Positions 1-6,670 of a DNA stretch of 24,324 nt are shown in pieces. The DNA is from DATAVB01 sp040414495 (GTDB taxonomy: Bacteria; Actinomycetota; Actinomycetes; Mycobacteriales; QHCD01). Under the pieces are notes generated by a model. It was not told the DNA's origin. It saw only the letters and a list, made by a program, of their open reading frames with translations, and did not search any database. The DNA lies in assembly GCA_040414495.1 (NCBI GenBank), contig JBEDUI010000228.1, positions 1-24,324 of the forward strand, in the 5' to 3' direction. Each line of letters begins with the position of its first letter. The stretch's first letter is position 1. The position numbers were made by a program, and so were the translations under genes.

Positions 1-67
1 GTCGTACGCCTTGGAGCAGGCGATCCGCCGGGTCGCGGCGGCCCGCAAGATTGGCGCCCGCCGGTAG
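1..67 (+). CDS. holA: DNA polymerase III delta subunit, C-terminal end (partial)
   Basis: Only the last 21 codons are in the window, in the frame starting at base 2 and ending with TAG at 65-67. The readable tail is SYALEQAIRRV followed by an Ala/Arg/Lys-rich end. The pattern YALE-x-A-[IV] close to the C-terminus followed by basic residues resembles the end of actinobacterial HolA, the clamp-loader delta subunit that opens the sliding clamp. In many actinobacteria holA converges on rpsT, which is exactly the next gene here. The call is therefore mostly synteny plus a short tail match. Any other protein with a basic C-terminus cannot be excluded without the upstream sequence. Confidence 0.6.
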   Translation, partial: SYALEQAIRRVAAARKIGARR

Positions 68-139
68 CTGGGTGGGGCGGCTCGCGAGGTCAGCGGCCGC
101 TAACGGGGTGGCGGCGGCGCGCAGGATTGGCGCCCGCCG
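35..139 (+). repeat. Imperfect direct repeat of the holA 3' end (35-63 and 111-139)
   Basis: Bases 35-63, inside the end of the upstream gene, recur at 111-139, downstream of its stop. There are two mismatches in 29 bp and the offset is 76 bp. Both copies contain GATTGGCGCCCGCCG. The offset is not a multiple of three and the second copy lies in non-coding sequence, so it looks like a decayed local duplication rather than coding sequence. Confidence 0.6.
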
Positions 140-160
140 CTCGTCGGTCCGACCCCAGAT

Positions 161-232
161 GTTGATCATGAAGTTCCCGACGCGACACGCCGACGACACG
201 CCGGCATTTTTGTTGGGAACTTCATGATCAAC
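161..232. repeat. 72-bp palindromic element, copy A
   Basis: An 18-bp perfect inverted repeat, GTTGATCATGAAGTTCCC (161-178) and its complement (215-232), encloses 36 nt. The interior holds two near-identical 11-bp units, 182-192 and 193-203, which read CGGCGTGTCGT-like on the opposite strand. A second element at 10423-10494 has the same length, arm sequence and internal units, in inverse orientation. It sits between two convergent genes, so it could serve as a bidirectional terminator, or be a REP/MITE-like dispersed element. Confidence 0.85.
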
Positions 233-286
233 AAGAAACCGGCGGTGCACACGTCAACAACAAACCGGCGATGCACACGTCAACAG
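228..286 (+). repeat. Tandem repeat, 26-bp unit, about 2.3 copies
   Basis: Unit 1 is 228-253 and unit 2 is 254-279, followed by a partial third unit TCAACAG at 280-286. The units differ at two positions (235/261 and 245/271) and contain AAACCGGCG and TGCACACG. Unit 1 starts inside the right arm of the palindromic element at 161-232, so the array seems to have grown from the element's edge. Confidence 0.75.
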
Positions 287-347
287 GGGGAGGCACGGCA
301 GCTGACGGTGTCTGGCGAGGTCGCTTGGCCGCTTTTGGGCACGCGAA

Positions 348-379
348 ACGGCGCCGTATCCAGTCGGACACGGCGCCGT
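348..379 (-). terminator. Rho-independent-like terminator of rpsT
   Basis: Read on the minus strand, ACGGCGCCGTGTCC pairs with GGATACGGCGCCGT around a GACT tetraloop. This is a 14-bp stem with one G-T wobble. It begins 12 nt after the rpsT stop codon. Only TTT follows the stem, so it lacks a long U-tract, as is common for actinobacterial terminators. Each arm core (ACGGCGCCGT) is also a palindrome by itself. Confidence 0.75.
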
Positions 380-391
380 CAGTTCAGCTGA

Positions 392-652
392 TCAGACCGA
401 AGCGGCGCGCTTGGCGATGGCCGACTTACGGTTGGCCGCCTGGTTCTTGTGGATGATGCCGCGGCTCGCGGCCTTGTCCAACTGGCGGGCAGCGCTCTGG
501 GCGGCGGCCTGGGTCGCCGCGGCGTCACCGGAGTCGGCCGCCTCGTGCACGCGCCGGACCGCCGTCTTCAGCGCGGTACGCGCCGACTTGTTGCGCAGCC
601 GTGCCTTCTCGTTGGTCTTGATGCGCTTGATCTGGGACTTGATGTTCGCCAC
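392..652 (-). CDS. rpsT: 30S ribosomal protein S20
   Basis: The 86-residue product starts MANIKSQIKRIKTNEKARLR and shows the typical S20 features: a highly basic helical N-terminus, S/T-x-x-K-x-x-x-R spacing (SARTALKTAVRR), an Ala-rich middle (residues 38-58), and the family's IIHKNQAANRKS block near residues 66-77. S20 binds 16S rRNA in the body of the small subunit early in assembly. The start is GTG at 652-650 with GAGG eight bases upstream. The length matches the family. It stands alone between its own terminator and a possible promoter, facing holA, the usual actinobacterial arrangement. Confidence 0.97.
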   Translation of the reverse strand: MANIKSQIKRIKTNEKARLRNKSARTALKTAVRRVHEAADSGDAAATQAAAQSAARQLDKAASRGIIHKNQAANRKSAIAKRAASV

Positions 653-719
653 GCGGCAGCCTCGTTTGCAGGTTCGGTTCGCAGGATCGATCGATGCACG
701 CGTACACGCGCGGTGGGAA

Positions 720-749
720 AGGATAGCAGCCGTCCGCCGCCGGCCCCAA
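720..749 (-). promoter_or_regulatory. Candidate rpsT promoter
   Basis: On the minus strand TTGGGG (749-744) and TATCCT (725-720) are separated by 18 nt. This predicts a start near 713 and a leader of about 60 nt before rpsT. The -35 box falls in the loop of the hairpin at 736-759. Assignment by eye only. Confidence 0.4.
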
Positions 750-759
750 AACCGGCGGC
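736..759 (-). terminator. Hairpin downstream of the M23 lipoprotein gene
   Basis: GCCGCCGG (736-743) pairs with CCGGCGGC (752-759) around an 8-nt loop. It lies about 50 nt after the lipoprotein stop codon on the minus strand and before rpsT. The all-GC stem supports a terminator. No U-tract is present. Confidence 0.5.
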
Positions 760-765
760 CGACGA

Positions 766-828
766 CCGTACGACTAGCTCAGGAAATCGACGACCGCACC
801 CGTACAACTAGTTCGGGAAGTTGATGAT
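766..828. repeat. Direct repeat echoing the 3' end of the M23 gene (766-794 and 800-828)
   Basis: Two 29-bp copies are offset by 34 bp. They begin CCGTACGACTAG and CCGTACAACTAG. All seven or so differences are transitions (A/G or C/T). The copy at 800-828 contains the true stop codon and last codons of the lipoprotein gene (IINFPN-stop). The other copy would read VVDFLS-stop in a shifted frame. Confidence 0.6.
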
Positions 829-2046
829 GTTCAGGTTCAACGGGAACTGATCGTGGCGCGCCTGCGGGTGCTTCAGCAGACCCTGACCCCAGAACCCGGT
901 CAGGTCCTGCGCCGCGTTGAACCGCGAGACCGGGATCTGGCCGGCGAACGCGAAGCTCGAGTACACGTACGGGAGGCCGTTCGACGCGAACGTGGACGGC
1001 GTGGTCATCAGGTGGATGTGCAGGTGCGGGGCCGAGGTGTTGCCGGAGTTGCCGAGCAGGCCGAGTACCTGGCCACGGTGCACGTGCTGGCCCGGATGGA
1101 CCGCGACCGTGCCCTTCTGCAGATGCGCGAACAACACGAAGAGCCCGTGCCCGATGTCCAGCACCACATTGTTGCCGTCGATCGTCTTCAGCGTCAGGGA
1201 CGAGGGCGGCGGCAGCTGGCCGGGCACCTGGTTGGGCAGACCGTCCAGAGTGGAGACCACGGTGCCGTCGGCGACCGCCAGCACCTTGGCCTTGAAGTCG
1301 CTGTAGTCCGCATTGTTCAACGGATCGCCGTGTACGAACCGGCCCTGCTTGTCCAGCCGCATCCAGTCAATGGCGAACCGCTGGGAGGCGAAGAACCCGC
1401 CGTTGACGGTCTGTATCGAGCCGCGGTGGACGAGGTCCGGGATGCAGCAGCCGTTGGCCGCGACCCAGCCCTTGCCGGCCAGCGGCGGACCGAGCACGGG
1501 AATGCTGCCGTCGCGCAGGTTGTACGAGGCAACCGTGTAGTGCAGCGGCGATGGCGTGGTCGCGCCGGGGCTGTCCGCGGCGAGCAGGTCGATGCGGTGT
1601 AGTACGCGATGCGGTACGGCTGACAGGCTGGGGAACGACAGCTCGATGTAGAAGAAGCGCCCGCCGTTCGGCTCGATGTTGGCGTTGGTCGCCGGGGCCG
1701 GCAGCAACGTACGCAGCTGGTTCAGGAGGGCCTGGCCCGAGTAGCTGGCTACGACGCGCGAGGTGTGTTTGGCATCGACGACCTGGATCCGCGCGATCGT
1801 GGCGGTCGCCAACTTGGCGTTGGTCAGTTCCAGTTCGTAGACCACGTGATACCGGCCGTCGGTGCCAAGTACGGGCACGGTGCCGGCGTTCAGCGGCCGG
1901 ACGGTGACCGGTGTGAACTGATCTTCGGTCGGTGCCTGGACCGGGTGCGTTGCCACGGTCCCTGATGTCGATGCGGTGACCGTGCCGCAGCCGGCCAGTA
2001 CGAGTCCGAATGCGGCGGCAGCCGCCATGACCAATCGTCGCTTCAT
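808..2046 (-). CDS. LytM/M23-family metallopeptidase-like lipoprotein
   Basis: The 412-residue product starts at ATG 2046-2044 after a G-run (GGGGGGATCGCG). A longer in-frame start at 2148 would bury the signal peptide. MKRRLVMAAAAAFGLVLAGC is a lipoprotein signal with lipobox LAGC and lipidated Cys20, so the protein should be anchored outside the membrane. Residues about 35-180 form an unassigned beta-rich region. The M23 (LytM) fold lies at about 215-360, with VLFAHL, a GQHVHRGQVLGLLGNSG turn and the catalytic H-x-H motif in APHLHIH. The first zinc-binding motif HxxxD appears as RFAID, with Arg in place of His, so peptidoglycan endopeptidase activity is uncertain. It may be a regulatory (EnvC-like) member or use another ligand. 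Confidence 0.85.
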   Translation of the reverse strand: MKRRLVMAAAAAFGLVLAGCGTVTASTSGTVATHPVQAPTEDQFTPVTVRPLNAGTVPVLGTDGRYHVVYELELTNAKLATATIARIQVVDAKHTSRVVASYSGQALLNQLRTLLPAPATNANIEPNGGRFFYIELSFPSLSAVPHRVLHRIDLLAADSPGATTPSPLHYTVASYNLRDGSIPVLGPPLAGKGWVAANGCCIPDLVHRGSIQTVNGGFFASQRFAIDWMRLDKQGRFVHGDPLNNADYSDFKAKVLAVADGTVVSTLDGLPNQVPGQLPPPSSLTLKTIDGNNVVLDIGHGLFVLFAHLQKGTVAVHPGQHVHRGQVLGLLGNSGNTSAPHLHIHLMTTPSTFASNGLPYVYSSFAFAGQIPVSRFNAAQDLTGFWGQGLLKHPQARHDQFPLNLNIINFPN

Positions 2047-2066
2047 CGCGATCCCCCCGATTACGC

Positions 2067-2082
2067 CACGCCCCCCGGCGTG
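2067..2082 (-). promoter_or_regulatory. Small hairpin in the M23 gene leader
   Basis: CACGCC (2067-2072) and GGCGTG (2077-2082) form a 6-bp stem with a 4-nt G/C loop, 20 nt upstream of the start codon and next to the G-rich ribosome-binding region. It could affect translation initiation. The stem is short, so the call is tentative. Confidence 0.3.
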
Positions 2083-2192
2083 TACCAGGAGTAATGTGCG
2101 CCAGCTCGCGCGGGTCCGCAAGACACGGGGTCCGATGTGGACAGACAACGGTGTCGTCGGGCGAAATCCAGGGAGAAATCAGCCGGCGAAAT

Positions 2193-3137
2193 CTAGCGAC
2201 CAACCGGCATTGATTCCGGGACCGCCGGCAGGGGCTCGGGCGTCGAGCTCTGCGCCACGATCGCACCGACCAGGACCAGCGCGCCGCCGACAACCTGGGC
2301 CGGACCCAGGTGCTGACCCAACACGACCCAGGCCAGGACCGTAGCCACGACCGCCTCGATCGTGCCGACCACCGAGGCGACCGGCGGGGACAGCCGGCGT
2401 ACCGCGATCACGCCGGTCACGTACGCGATGGCGGTGCTGACCACCGAGACGTACGCCAGTAGCACCCAGCCGGGCACCGTACCGTGGCTACCGACCGGGA
2501 GCCGGTGCGCCAACTCGCCCCACGGCGTCGCCCAGGCCCGGCTGATCAACCCCAACGCGACCGAGCCGGCCACCAGCCCGACCGAGATCATCACCATCGG
2601 GTCGACCGCATCACCGGCGTGCGCGGAGAGCAGGAAGTACGAGGCCTGGCACAGCGCCGCCCCCAATGCGAACGCCAACCCGATCGGGTCCAGGCCGCCG
2701 CCCGTACCGACCGACCAGATCTCCACCACGCACGCCATCCCGCACACCGCGAGCAGCGCGCCGGCGGCGGCGGTCCGGGTCACCGGCCGGCGGACCACGA
2801 ACCGCGTCCACAGCAGCACCAACACCGGGCCGAGGTACTCGACCAGCAGCGCCACCCCGACCGGCAGCCGGGTGATCGCGACGAAATAGCAGGTCTGCGC
2901 GCCGGCGACCGGGAACAGCCCGTACGCGAGCAACATCCGCAGGTGGCCGCGGGTCTGGGCGTGCCGGCGGATCGCGACCGGCAACAGGACCAGCGCCGCG
3001 CCGGTGACCCGCAGCCAGACCGTATGCAACGAGCCGAGGCCCGAATCGATCAGTGGGTCGGCGAATGTCCCCGCCCCACCGAAGGACACCGCCGAGACGA
3101 CCGCGATCGCGAGCGCGCCCGAGCGCCGCGAGCTCAC
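2193..3137 (-). CDS. EamA/DMT-family transporter (metabolite exporter)
   Basis: A 314-residue integral membrane protein of the drug/metabolite transporter superfamily. It has about ten hydrophobic segments in two repeated EamA halves; the second half begins near DPIGLAFALGAALCQASYF and includes SVVSTAIAYVTGVIAVRRL and ASVVGTIEAVVATVLAWVVLGQ, the classic C-terminal EamA signature. Family members (RhaT/YdcZ/RhtA-like) export amino acids or other small metabolites. I choose GTG at 3137-3135 because its GTGA overlaps the ATPase stop codon. Longer starts up to 3254 would overlap the ATPase by 120 bp and add an Arg-rich tail. It is the last gene of the amino-acid transport operon, so it may export the same or a related compound. 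Confidence 0.88.
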   Translation of the reverse strand: MSSRRSGALAIAVVSAVSFGGAGTFADPLIDSGLGSLHTVWLRVTGAALVLLPVAIRRHAQTRGHLRMLLAYGLFPVAGAQTCYFVAITRLPVGVALLVEYLGPVLVLLWTRFVVRRPVTRTAAAGALLAVCGMACVVEIWSVGTGGGLDPIGLAFALGAALCQASYFLLSAHAGDAVDPMVMISVGLVAGSVALGLISRAWATPWGELAHRLPVGSHGTVPGWVLLAYVSVVSTAIAYVTGVIAVRRLSPPVASVVGTIEAVVATVLAWVVLGQHLGPAQVVGGALVLVGAIVAQSSTPEPLPAVPESMPVGR

Positions 3138-3880
3138 AGTCGGCCGGCGTCGACGATGCGTTGCAGGAACTGCCTGGTCCGTGCCTCCTGCGGCGCGCTG
3201 AACAACTCGGCCGGCGCGCCCTGTTCCAGCACCACGCCGCCGTCGAGGAAGCATATCTCGTCGGCGACATCGCGGGCGAACGCCATCTCGTGGGTGGCCA
3301 GCAGCATGGTCATGCCGTCATCCTTCAACGCCCGGATCACGCCCAGCACCTCGGTCACCAGCTCCGGGTCGAGGGCCGAGGTGACCTCGTCGAGCAGCAG
3401 CAGCTTCGGGTGGGTGGCCAGCGCCCGTACGATCGCGACCCGCTGCTGCTGGCCTCCGGAGAGCCGGTCGGGATAGGCGTCGGCCTTCTCGGCCAGGCCG
3501 AACCGATCCAGCAGGTCGCGCGCCTCGTACTCGGCTTCGCTACGGGATCGGCCGTGCACCTTGCGCGGGGCCAGCGTGATGTTCTCCAGCACCGACATGT
3601 GCGGGAACAGGTTGAAGGCCTGGAACACGATGCCGATCTGCCGGCGCACCTGGTCGGCGTCCACCCGCGGATCGGTGATGTCGGCGCCGTCGAGGGTGAT
3701 GACCCCGTCGTCGATCACTTCCAGCAGGTTGATGCAGCGCAGCAACGTCGATTTCCCCGAGCCGGACGCGCCGATCAACGCGATTACCTGATGCGCCGCC
3801 ACTTCCAGGTCGATGCCGCCCAGCACCACCCGTTCGTCGTAGCATTTCCGGACCGCCTGCAACGACAGCAACGCGCTCAC
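3134..3880 (-). CDS. Polar amino acid ABC transporter, ATP-binding protein
   Basis: The 248-residue ATPase is of the GlnQ/HisP type. Walker A is GASGSGKST at 37-45, Q-loop Gln is at 87, the signature is LSGGQQQR at 140-147, Walker B is LLLLDE at 160-165, the D-loop is SALD and the switch His is 197 (LLATHEMA). It powers the adjacent permease on the cytoplasmic side. The start is GTG at 3880-3878, overlapping the permease stop as GTGA. Its own stop overlaps the EamA start in the same way, so translation is probably coupled along the operon. Length and motifs are complete, and there is no sign of degeneration. Confidence 0.96.
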   Translation of the reverse strand: MSALLSLQAVRKCYDERVVLGGIDLEVAAHQVIALIGASGSGKSTLLRCINLLEVIDDGVITLDGADITDPRVDADQVRRQIGIVFQAFNLFPHMSVLENITLAPRKVHGRSRSEAEYEARDLLDRFGLAEKADAYPDRLSGGQQQRVAIVRALATHPKLLLLDEVTSALDPELVTEVLGVIRALKDDGMTMLLATHEMAFARDVADEICFLDGGVVLEQGAPAELFSAPQEARTRQFLQRIVDAGRL

Positions 3881-4725
3881 GGTAGACCGCCAGTTTGTTG
3901 CCGCTGATTCATCCGGGCGGCGACGTAATCGGTGAATCGGGTCATCGGAATCGTGAGAATGACGAATAACAGACCGGCCAGTACGTACGGAGTGAAGTTC
4001 AGCGCTTTCGCCGTTTGGATTTGCGCCGCCTGCACCGCGTCGACCGCCCCGAGCACGGAAATGAGTCCGGAATCTTTTTGCAATGACACCAGATCGTTCA
4101 GCAGCGGCGGTATGACCCGGCGGACGGCCTGCGGCAGGATGACGTAGCGCATTGCCTGCGTGGTGGACAATCCGAGCGAACGGGCGGCGGCGCGTTGACT
4201 CGGGTGAACCGATTCGATTCCGGCGCGGAAAACCTCAGCTACATAAGCGGAATAGCACAACACCAACGCGGCGGCGCCGAGAATAACCACGCTGGTCGGC
4301 AATCCGCGCAGTCGCAGCCCGGGCACGCCCAGCCCGAGCAGCAATAGCACCAGAATGACCGGCAGCCCGCGGAACAAATCCGTGTACGCCGTCGCCAGTA
4401 CTCGCAGCGGAAAGAACACCGGACCGCGCAGCGTACGGGCGATCGCGAGCAACAGGCCCAGCGCCAGAATGATGACCTCGCAGATCAGCATCACCCGGAT
4501 GTTCAACCACAGCCCGTCCAGCACGTCGGGAAATGCGGCCTTGGCCACCGACGGGCTGAAGAACGATTCGCGTACCCGCGGCCAACCCGGCGCGCTGCGT
4601 ACGCCGACATACAGCACTGCCGCTACGACGACCGTGCTGATCGCGGCCACCAGGGTCGAACGGCGGGCCGACTGCTGCCGGATTCGTTCCCGCTCCCGTT
4701 GCCGTTCGGAAACGGTGTACGTCAT
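3877..4725 (-). CDS. Polar amino acid ABC transporter, permease
   Basis: A 282-residue HisM/GlnP-type permease. A basic N-terminal tail is followed by a first membrane helix near residues 25-45 and four to five further helices. The cytoplasmic EAA loop that docks on the ATPase is clear: RAGIESVHPSQRAAARSLGL, then MRYVILPQAVRRVIPPLLND. The ATG at 4725-4723 is chosen because ATGA overlaps the binding-protein stop; the earlier in-frame start at 4761 lies inside the binding-protein gene. Only one permease gene is present, so the channel is probably a homodimer, as in several glutamine-type systems. Substrate cannot be read from the sequence. Confidence 0.95.
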   Translation of the reverse strand: MTYTVSERQRERERIRQQSARRSTLVAAISTVVVAAVLYVGVRSAPGWPRVRESFFSPSVAKAAFPDVLDGLWLNIRVMLICEVIILALGLLLAIARTLRGPVFFPLRVLATAYTDLFRGLPVILVLLLLGLGVPGLRLRGLPTSVVILGAAALVLCYSAYVAEVFRAGIESVHPSQRAAARSLGLSTTQAMRYVILPQAVRRVIPPLLNDLVSLQKDSGLISVLGAVDAVQAAQIQTAKALNFTPYVLAGLLFVILTIPMTRFTDYVAARMNQRQQTGGLP

Positions 4726-5579
4726 TTCAGGACCGGCGCTCCGGCGTCGGCGGCCAGCCACTGTTTCTGCAGTCGGGCCAACGTTCCGTTCTGCTGCAAT
4801 GTGTCTACGGCCTTGCTGACGCAGGTGGTCAACGGACTGTCCTTTTCCAACACCAGACCGAATTGCTCGGCTTTAGCGCCGGCGGCGGGAATTTGCCCGA
4901 CAATTGTCGTGCCCTTGATTTCGGCGGTCATTTCAAAAGCCGTCGGCAGATCCACTACGAGGCCGTCGATCTGGCCGTTGCGTAGCCCTTCTTTGGCCAC
5001 GTCGTTGGTGTTGTAGACGGCTGGCTTCGACCCCGGCTTGATCTCGTCGGTGATGGTGTCGTAGCTGGTACTGCCCAACTGCGCCCCGAGCTTGGCCTGC
5101 TTCAGGTTGGCTACGCTCTTGGCTTTCGCGATCTTCGAAGATTTCAGCGCGATTACGGCCTGGGTGACGTCGTAATAGCCGCTGCTGAAATCGACGGCCT
5201 TTTTCCGGGCCGGCGTGATCGAGACCTCGTTGGCGTCGAAATCGAATTTCTTCGGGCCCAGTTGCACGATGCTGTCGAACGTGGCGACGGTCCAATGCAC
5301 CTGCGCCGGCTGGTAACCCAGTTGCTTGGCCACCGCGTAGGCGACCGCGCTCTCGTACCCCTTGCCGTTGGCCGGCTTGTCGTCGACGAACCACGGCGGG
5401 TAGGCCGGATTGTCGGTGGCGACGGTGAGCGTGTTCTTGGCCAACGTCTGCAGCTGGGCCGGTGTGCACGCATTGCCCGAGCTCTTGGCATCGGCCTTGT
5501 TGTGATCGGCCGGCGCACAGGCGGCGAGCACCAGCAGACTCGACGCAATCGCGGCAACGGCAATCGGGGCGCGCGGCAT
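4722..5579 (-). CDS. Polar amino acid ABC transporter, substrate-binding lipoprotein
   Basis: The 285-residue product begins with a lipoprotein signal ending VLAAC (Cys21), so it should be tethered outside the membrane and deliver substrate to the permease. The mature part is a bacterial family-3 solute-binding protein: NTLTVATDNPAYPPWF opens lobe 1 and GYESAVAYAVAKQLG is the typical ligand-binding block. KFDFDANEVSITPARKKAVDFSSGYY is the conserved centre, and LGAQLGSTSYDTI with LRNGQIDGLVVDLPTA covers the lobe 2 hinge. GAGAAGGA upstream of ATG 5579 is a good ribosome-binding site. It is the first gene of a four-gene operon and is preceded by a perfect 19-bp dyad. Confidence 0.95.
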   Translation of the reverse strand: MPRAPIAVAAIASSLLVLAACAPADHNKADAKSSGNACTPAQLQTLAKNTLTVATDNPAYPPWFVDDKPANGKGYESAVAYAVAKQLGYQPAQVHWTVATFDSIVQLGPKKFDFDANEVSITPARKKAVDFSSGYYDVTQAVIALKSSKIAKAKSVANLKQAKLGAQLGSTSYDTITDEIKPGSKPAVYNTNDVAKEGLRNGQIDGLVVDLPTAFEMTAEIKGTTIVGQIPAAGAKAEQFGLVLEKDSPLTTCVSKAVDTLQQNGTLARLQKQWLAADAGAPVLK

Positions 5580-5606
5580 AATGCGATCCTTCTCGTTCCG
5601 GGATGA

Positions 5607-5625
5607 GGCAACGACAGTCGTTGCC
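5607..5625. promoter_or_regulatory. Perfect 19-bp dyad, candidate operator of the amino acid transport operon
   Basis: GGCAACGACAGTCGTTGCC has 9-bp perfect arms around a single centre base. It lies 27 nt upstream of the binding-protein start, directly after a possible -10 box (TACTGT, 5638-5633) that would place the transcript start near 5626. This position suits a repressor operator. As RNA it could also form a 7-bp hairpin with a 5-nt loop. Confidence 0.55.
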
Positions 5626-5632
5626 GGCCGAA

Positions 5633-5638
5633 ACAGTA
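5633..5638 (-). promoter_or_regulatory. Candidate -10 box for the amino acid transport operon
   Basis: TACTGT on the minus strand matches the TAnnnT pattern, 5-7 nt upstream of the dyad at 5607-5625. No good -35 box is seen (ACGGAT at a 17-nt spacing is weak), which would fit an activated or weak promoter. Confidence 0.3.
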
Positions 5639-5684
5639 GCAGCGGGGCTGCCCGGATCCGTACGGAGAAACGCTTGGTGCGCCC

Positions 5685-6527
5685 CTAGCCCGCCAGCGCC
5701 GCGTTCAGCGATTGCGCGGTCTGCTCGATCGCAGTGCGGACCGGCAACTGCCGCAGTTCCTCGTTGAACGGCTCGGCCTGGACCGGGCCGGTGTAGCCGA
5801 TGCTCTTCAACGCCGCTACGAACCCGGCCAGGTCGATGACGCCGGTACGGCCGGGTAGTTCCCGTTTCTGGTCCAGTTGCTCGTCGGCCGGAATTCCGGT
5901 GCGGGCGTCGTTGAGGTCGACCGAAACCACGTCGGCGTCGGTCAACTGCTTCAGATCATCGGCCGATTCGGCGGCGGTGAACCAGTGGAACGTGTCCAGG
6001 CACAGCCCGACGTTGCCGGCGCCGCTGGCCGTGATGAGCTCGCGGGTCTGGGCCAGGGTGCGGACGAACGGGTATTTGCCGGTGGACCACAGCGTTTTCG
6101 GCCCGACGTATTCCAGCCCGAGCCGTACGCCGTGGCCGGCCAGGACGGCGCCGACCTTGCCGATCCGGGACGCGTGCAATTCGAGGTTTTCCTCGTACGT
6201 ACGCTCATCGCTGGTCGGCCAGAGGTAGCGCACGGTCCGGTCGATACCGGCGGCCTGCATCACGGCCGCATCCGTACGCAGCTTTTCCAATGCGGCGTCG
6301 AACGATTCGTCGTCGCCGCCGGGGTCGACGCCAATTCCGCCGGCGCCCCAGCGCAGGCCGGCGTCGGACAGCTGTGAGCGCAGCGACGCGAGTTCGCCGG
6401 GGGAGAGGGCGGAAAGGTAACTCAGGTCCGGGGAAACGCCGCCGAAACCGAATTCCCGGGCCAGCTCCAGACTCTGTTCGAAGTCGACGCCACGGACCAA
6501 CGCGCCAGTGTTCAAGTTGGTGTACAT
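5685..6527 (-). CDS. Sugar phosphate isomerase/epimerase-like TIM-barrel protein
   Basis: A 280-residue member of the xylose-isomerase-like TIM-barrel family (AP endonuclease 2 fold), whose members isomerise or epimerise sugars and inositols using a divalent metal. Candidate metal ligands are visible on successive strands: Glu in RLGLEYVG, Asp in GLCLDTFHWF, Asp in VSVDLNDA and Glu in PVQAEPFN. The N-terminal strand (GFGGVSPDLSYLS) and length agree with the family. The ATG at 6527-6525 is preceded by GAAGGGG. Longer in-frame starts to 6791 read through a palindrome and low-complexity sequence and are rejected. It is transcribed in the same direction as the transport operon but separated by 105 bp with a likely promoter. 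The substrate is unknown. Confidence 0.85.
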   Translation of the reverse strand: MYTNLNTGALVRGVDFEQSLELAREFGFGGVSPDLSYLSALSPGELASLRSQLSDAGLRWGAGGIGVDPGGDDESFDAALEKLRTDAAVMQAAGIDRTVRYLWPTSDERTYEENLELHASRIGKVGAVLAGHGVRLGLEYVGPKTLWSTGKYPFVRTLAQTRELITASGAGNVGLCLDTFHWFTAAESADDLKQLTDADVVSVDLNDARTGIPADEQLDQKRELPGRTGVIDLAGFVAALKSIGYTGPVQAEPFNEELRQLPVRTAIEQTAQSLNAALAG

Positions 6528-6569
6528 CGTGCCCCTTCGCCCAGTGCCGCCAGCCGGCCCACACTTCAC

Positions 6570-6587
6570 CCTGTCAACGATGTCAGG
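6570..6587. promoter_or_regulatory. Near-palindrome upstream of the isomerase gene, candidate operator
   Basis: CCTGTCAACGATGTCAGG is symmetric except at four paired positions (pattern CCTGnCAnCGnTGnCAGG) and has a central CG. It also contains TGTCA twice, as a direct repeat. It lies 43-60 nt upstream of the isomerase start, and on the minus strand it contains a TTGACA hexamer (6577-6572). Confidence 0.35.
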
Positions 6588-6617
6588 AGTTGCACAAGGC
6601 ACCGGCTTGGCCGCATC

Positions 6618-6629
6618 CGGTCGCGACCG
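6618..6629. repeat. 12-bp perfect palindrome
   Basis: CGGTCGCGACCG lies in the gap between the APH-like and isomerase genes. Such a short GC palindrome can occur by chance. It is listed because three other palindromes share this gap. Confidence 0.4.
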
Positions 6630-6648
6630 AACCGGGCAAACTCTGCCG

Positions 6649-6670
6649 CGTACCGGCATTTTCCGGTACG
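6649..6670. terminator. 8-bp hairpin between the APH-like and isomerase genes
   Basis: CGTACCGG (6649-6656) pairs perfectly with CCGGTACG (6663-6670) around CATTTT. It lies about 140 nt beyond the APH-like stop. It may be an additional terminator or a regulator-binding dyad. No U-tract follows. Confidence 0.35.

Noticed and set aside
161..285. CRISPR array
   Set aside because: The 26-bp units are directly adjacent without spacers and number only 2.3; the palindromes are single elements. No cas-like gene is present.
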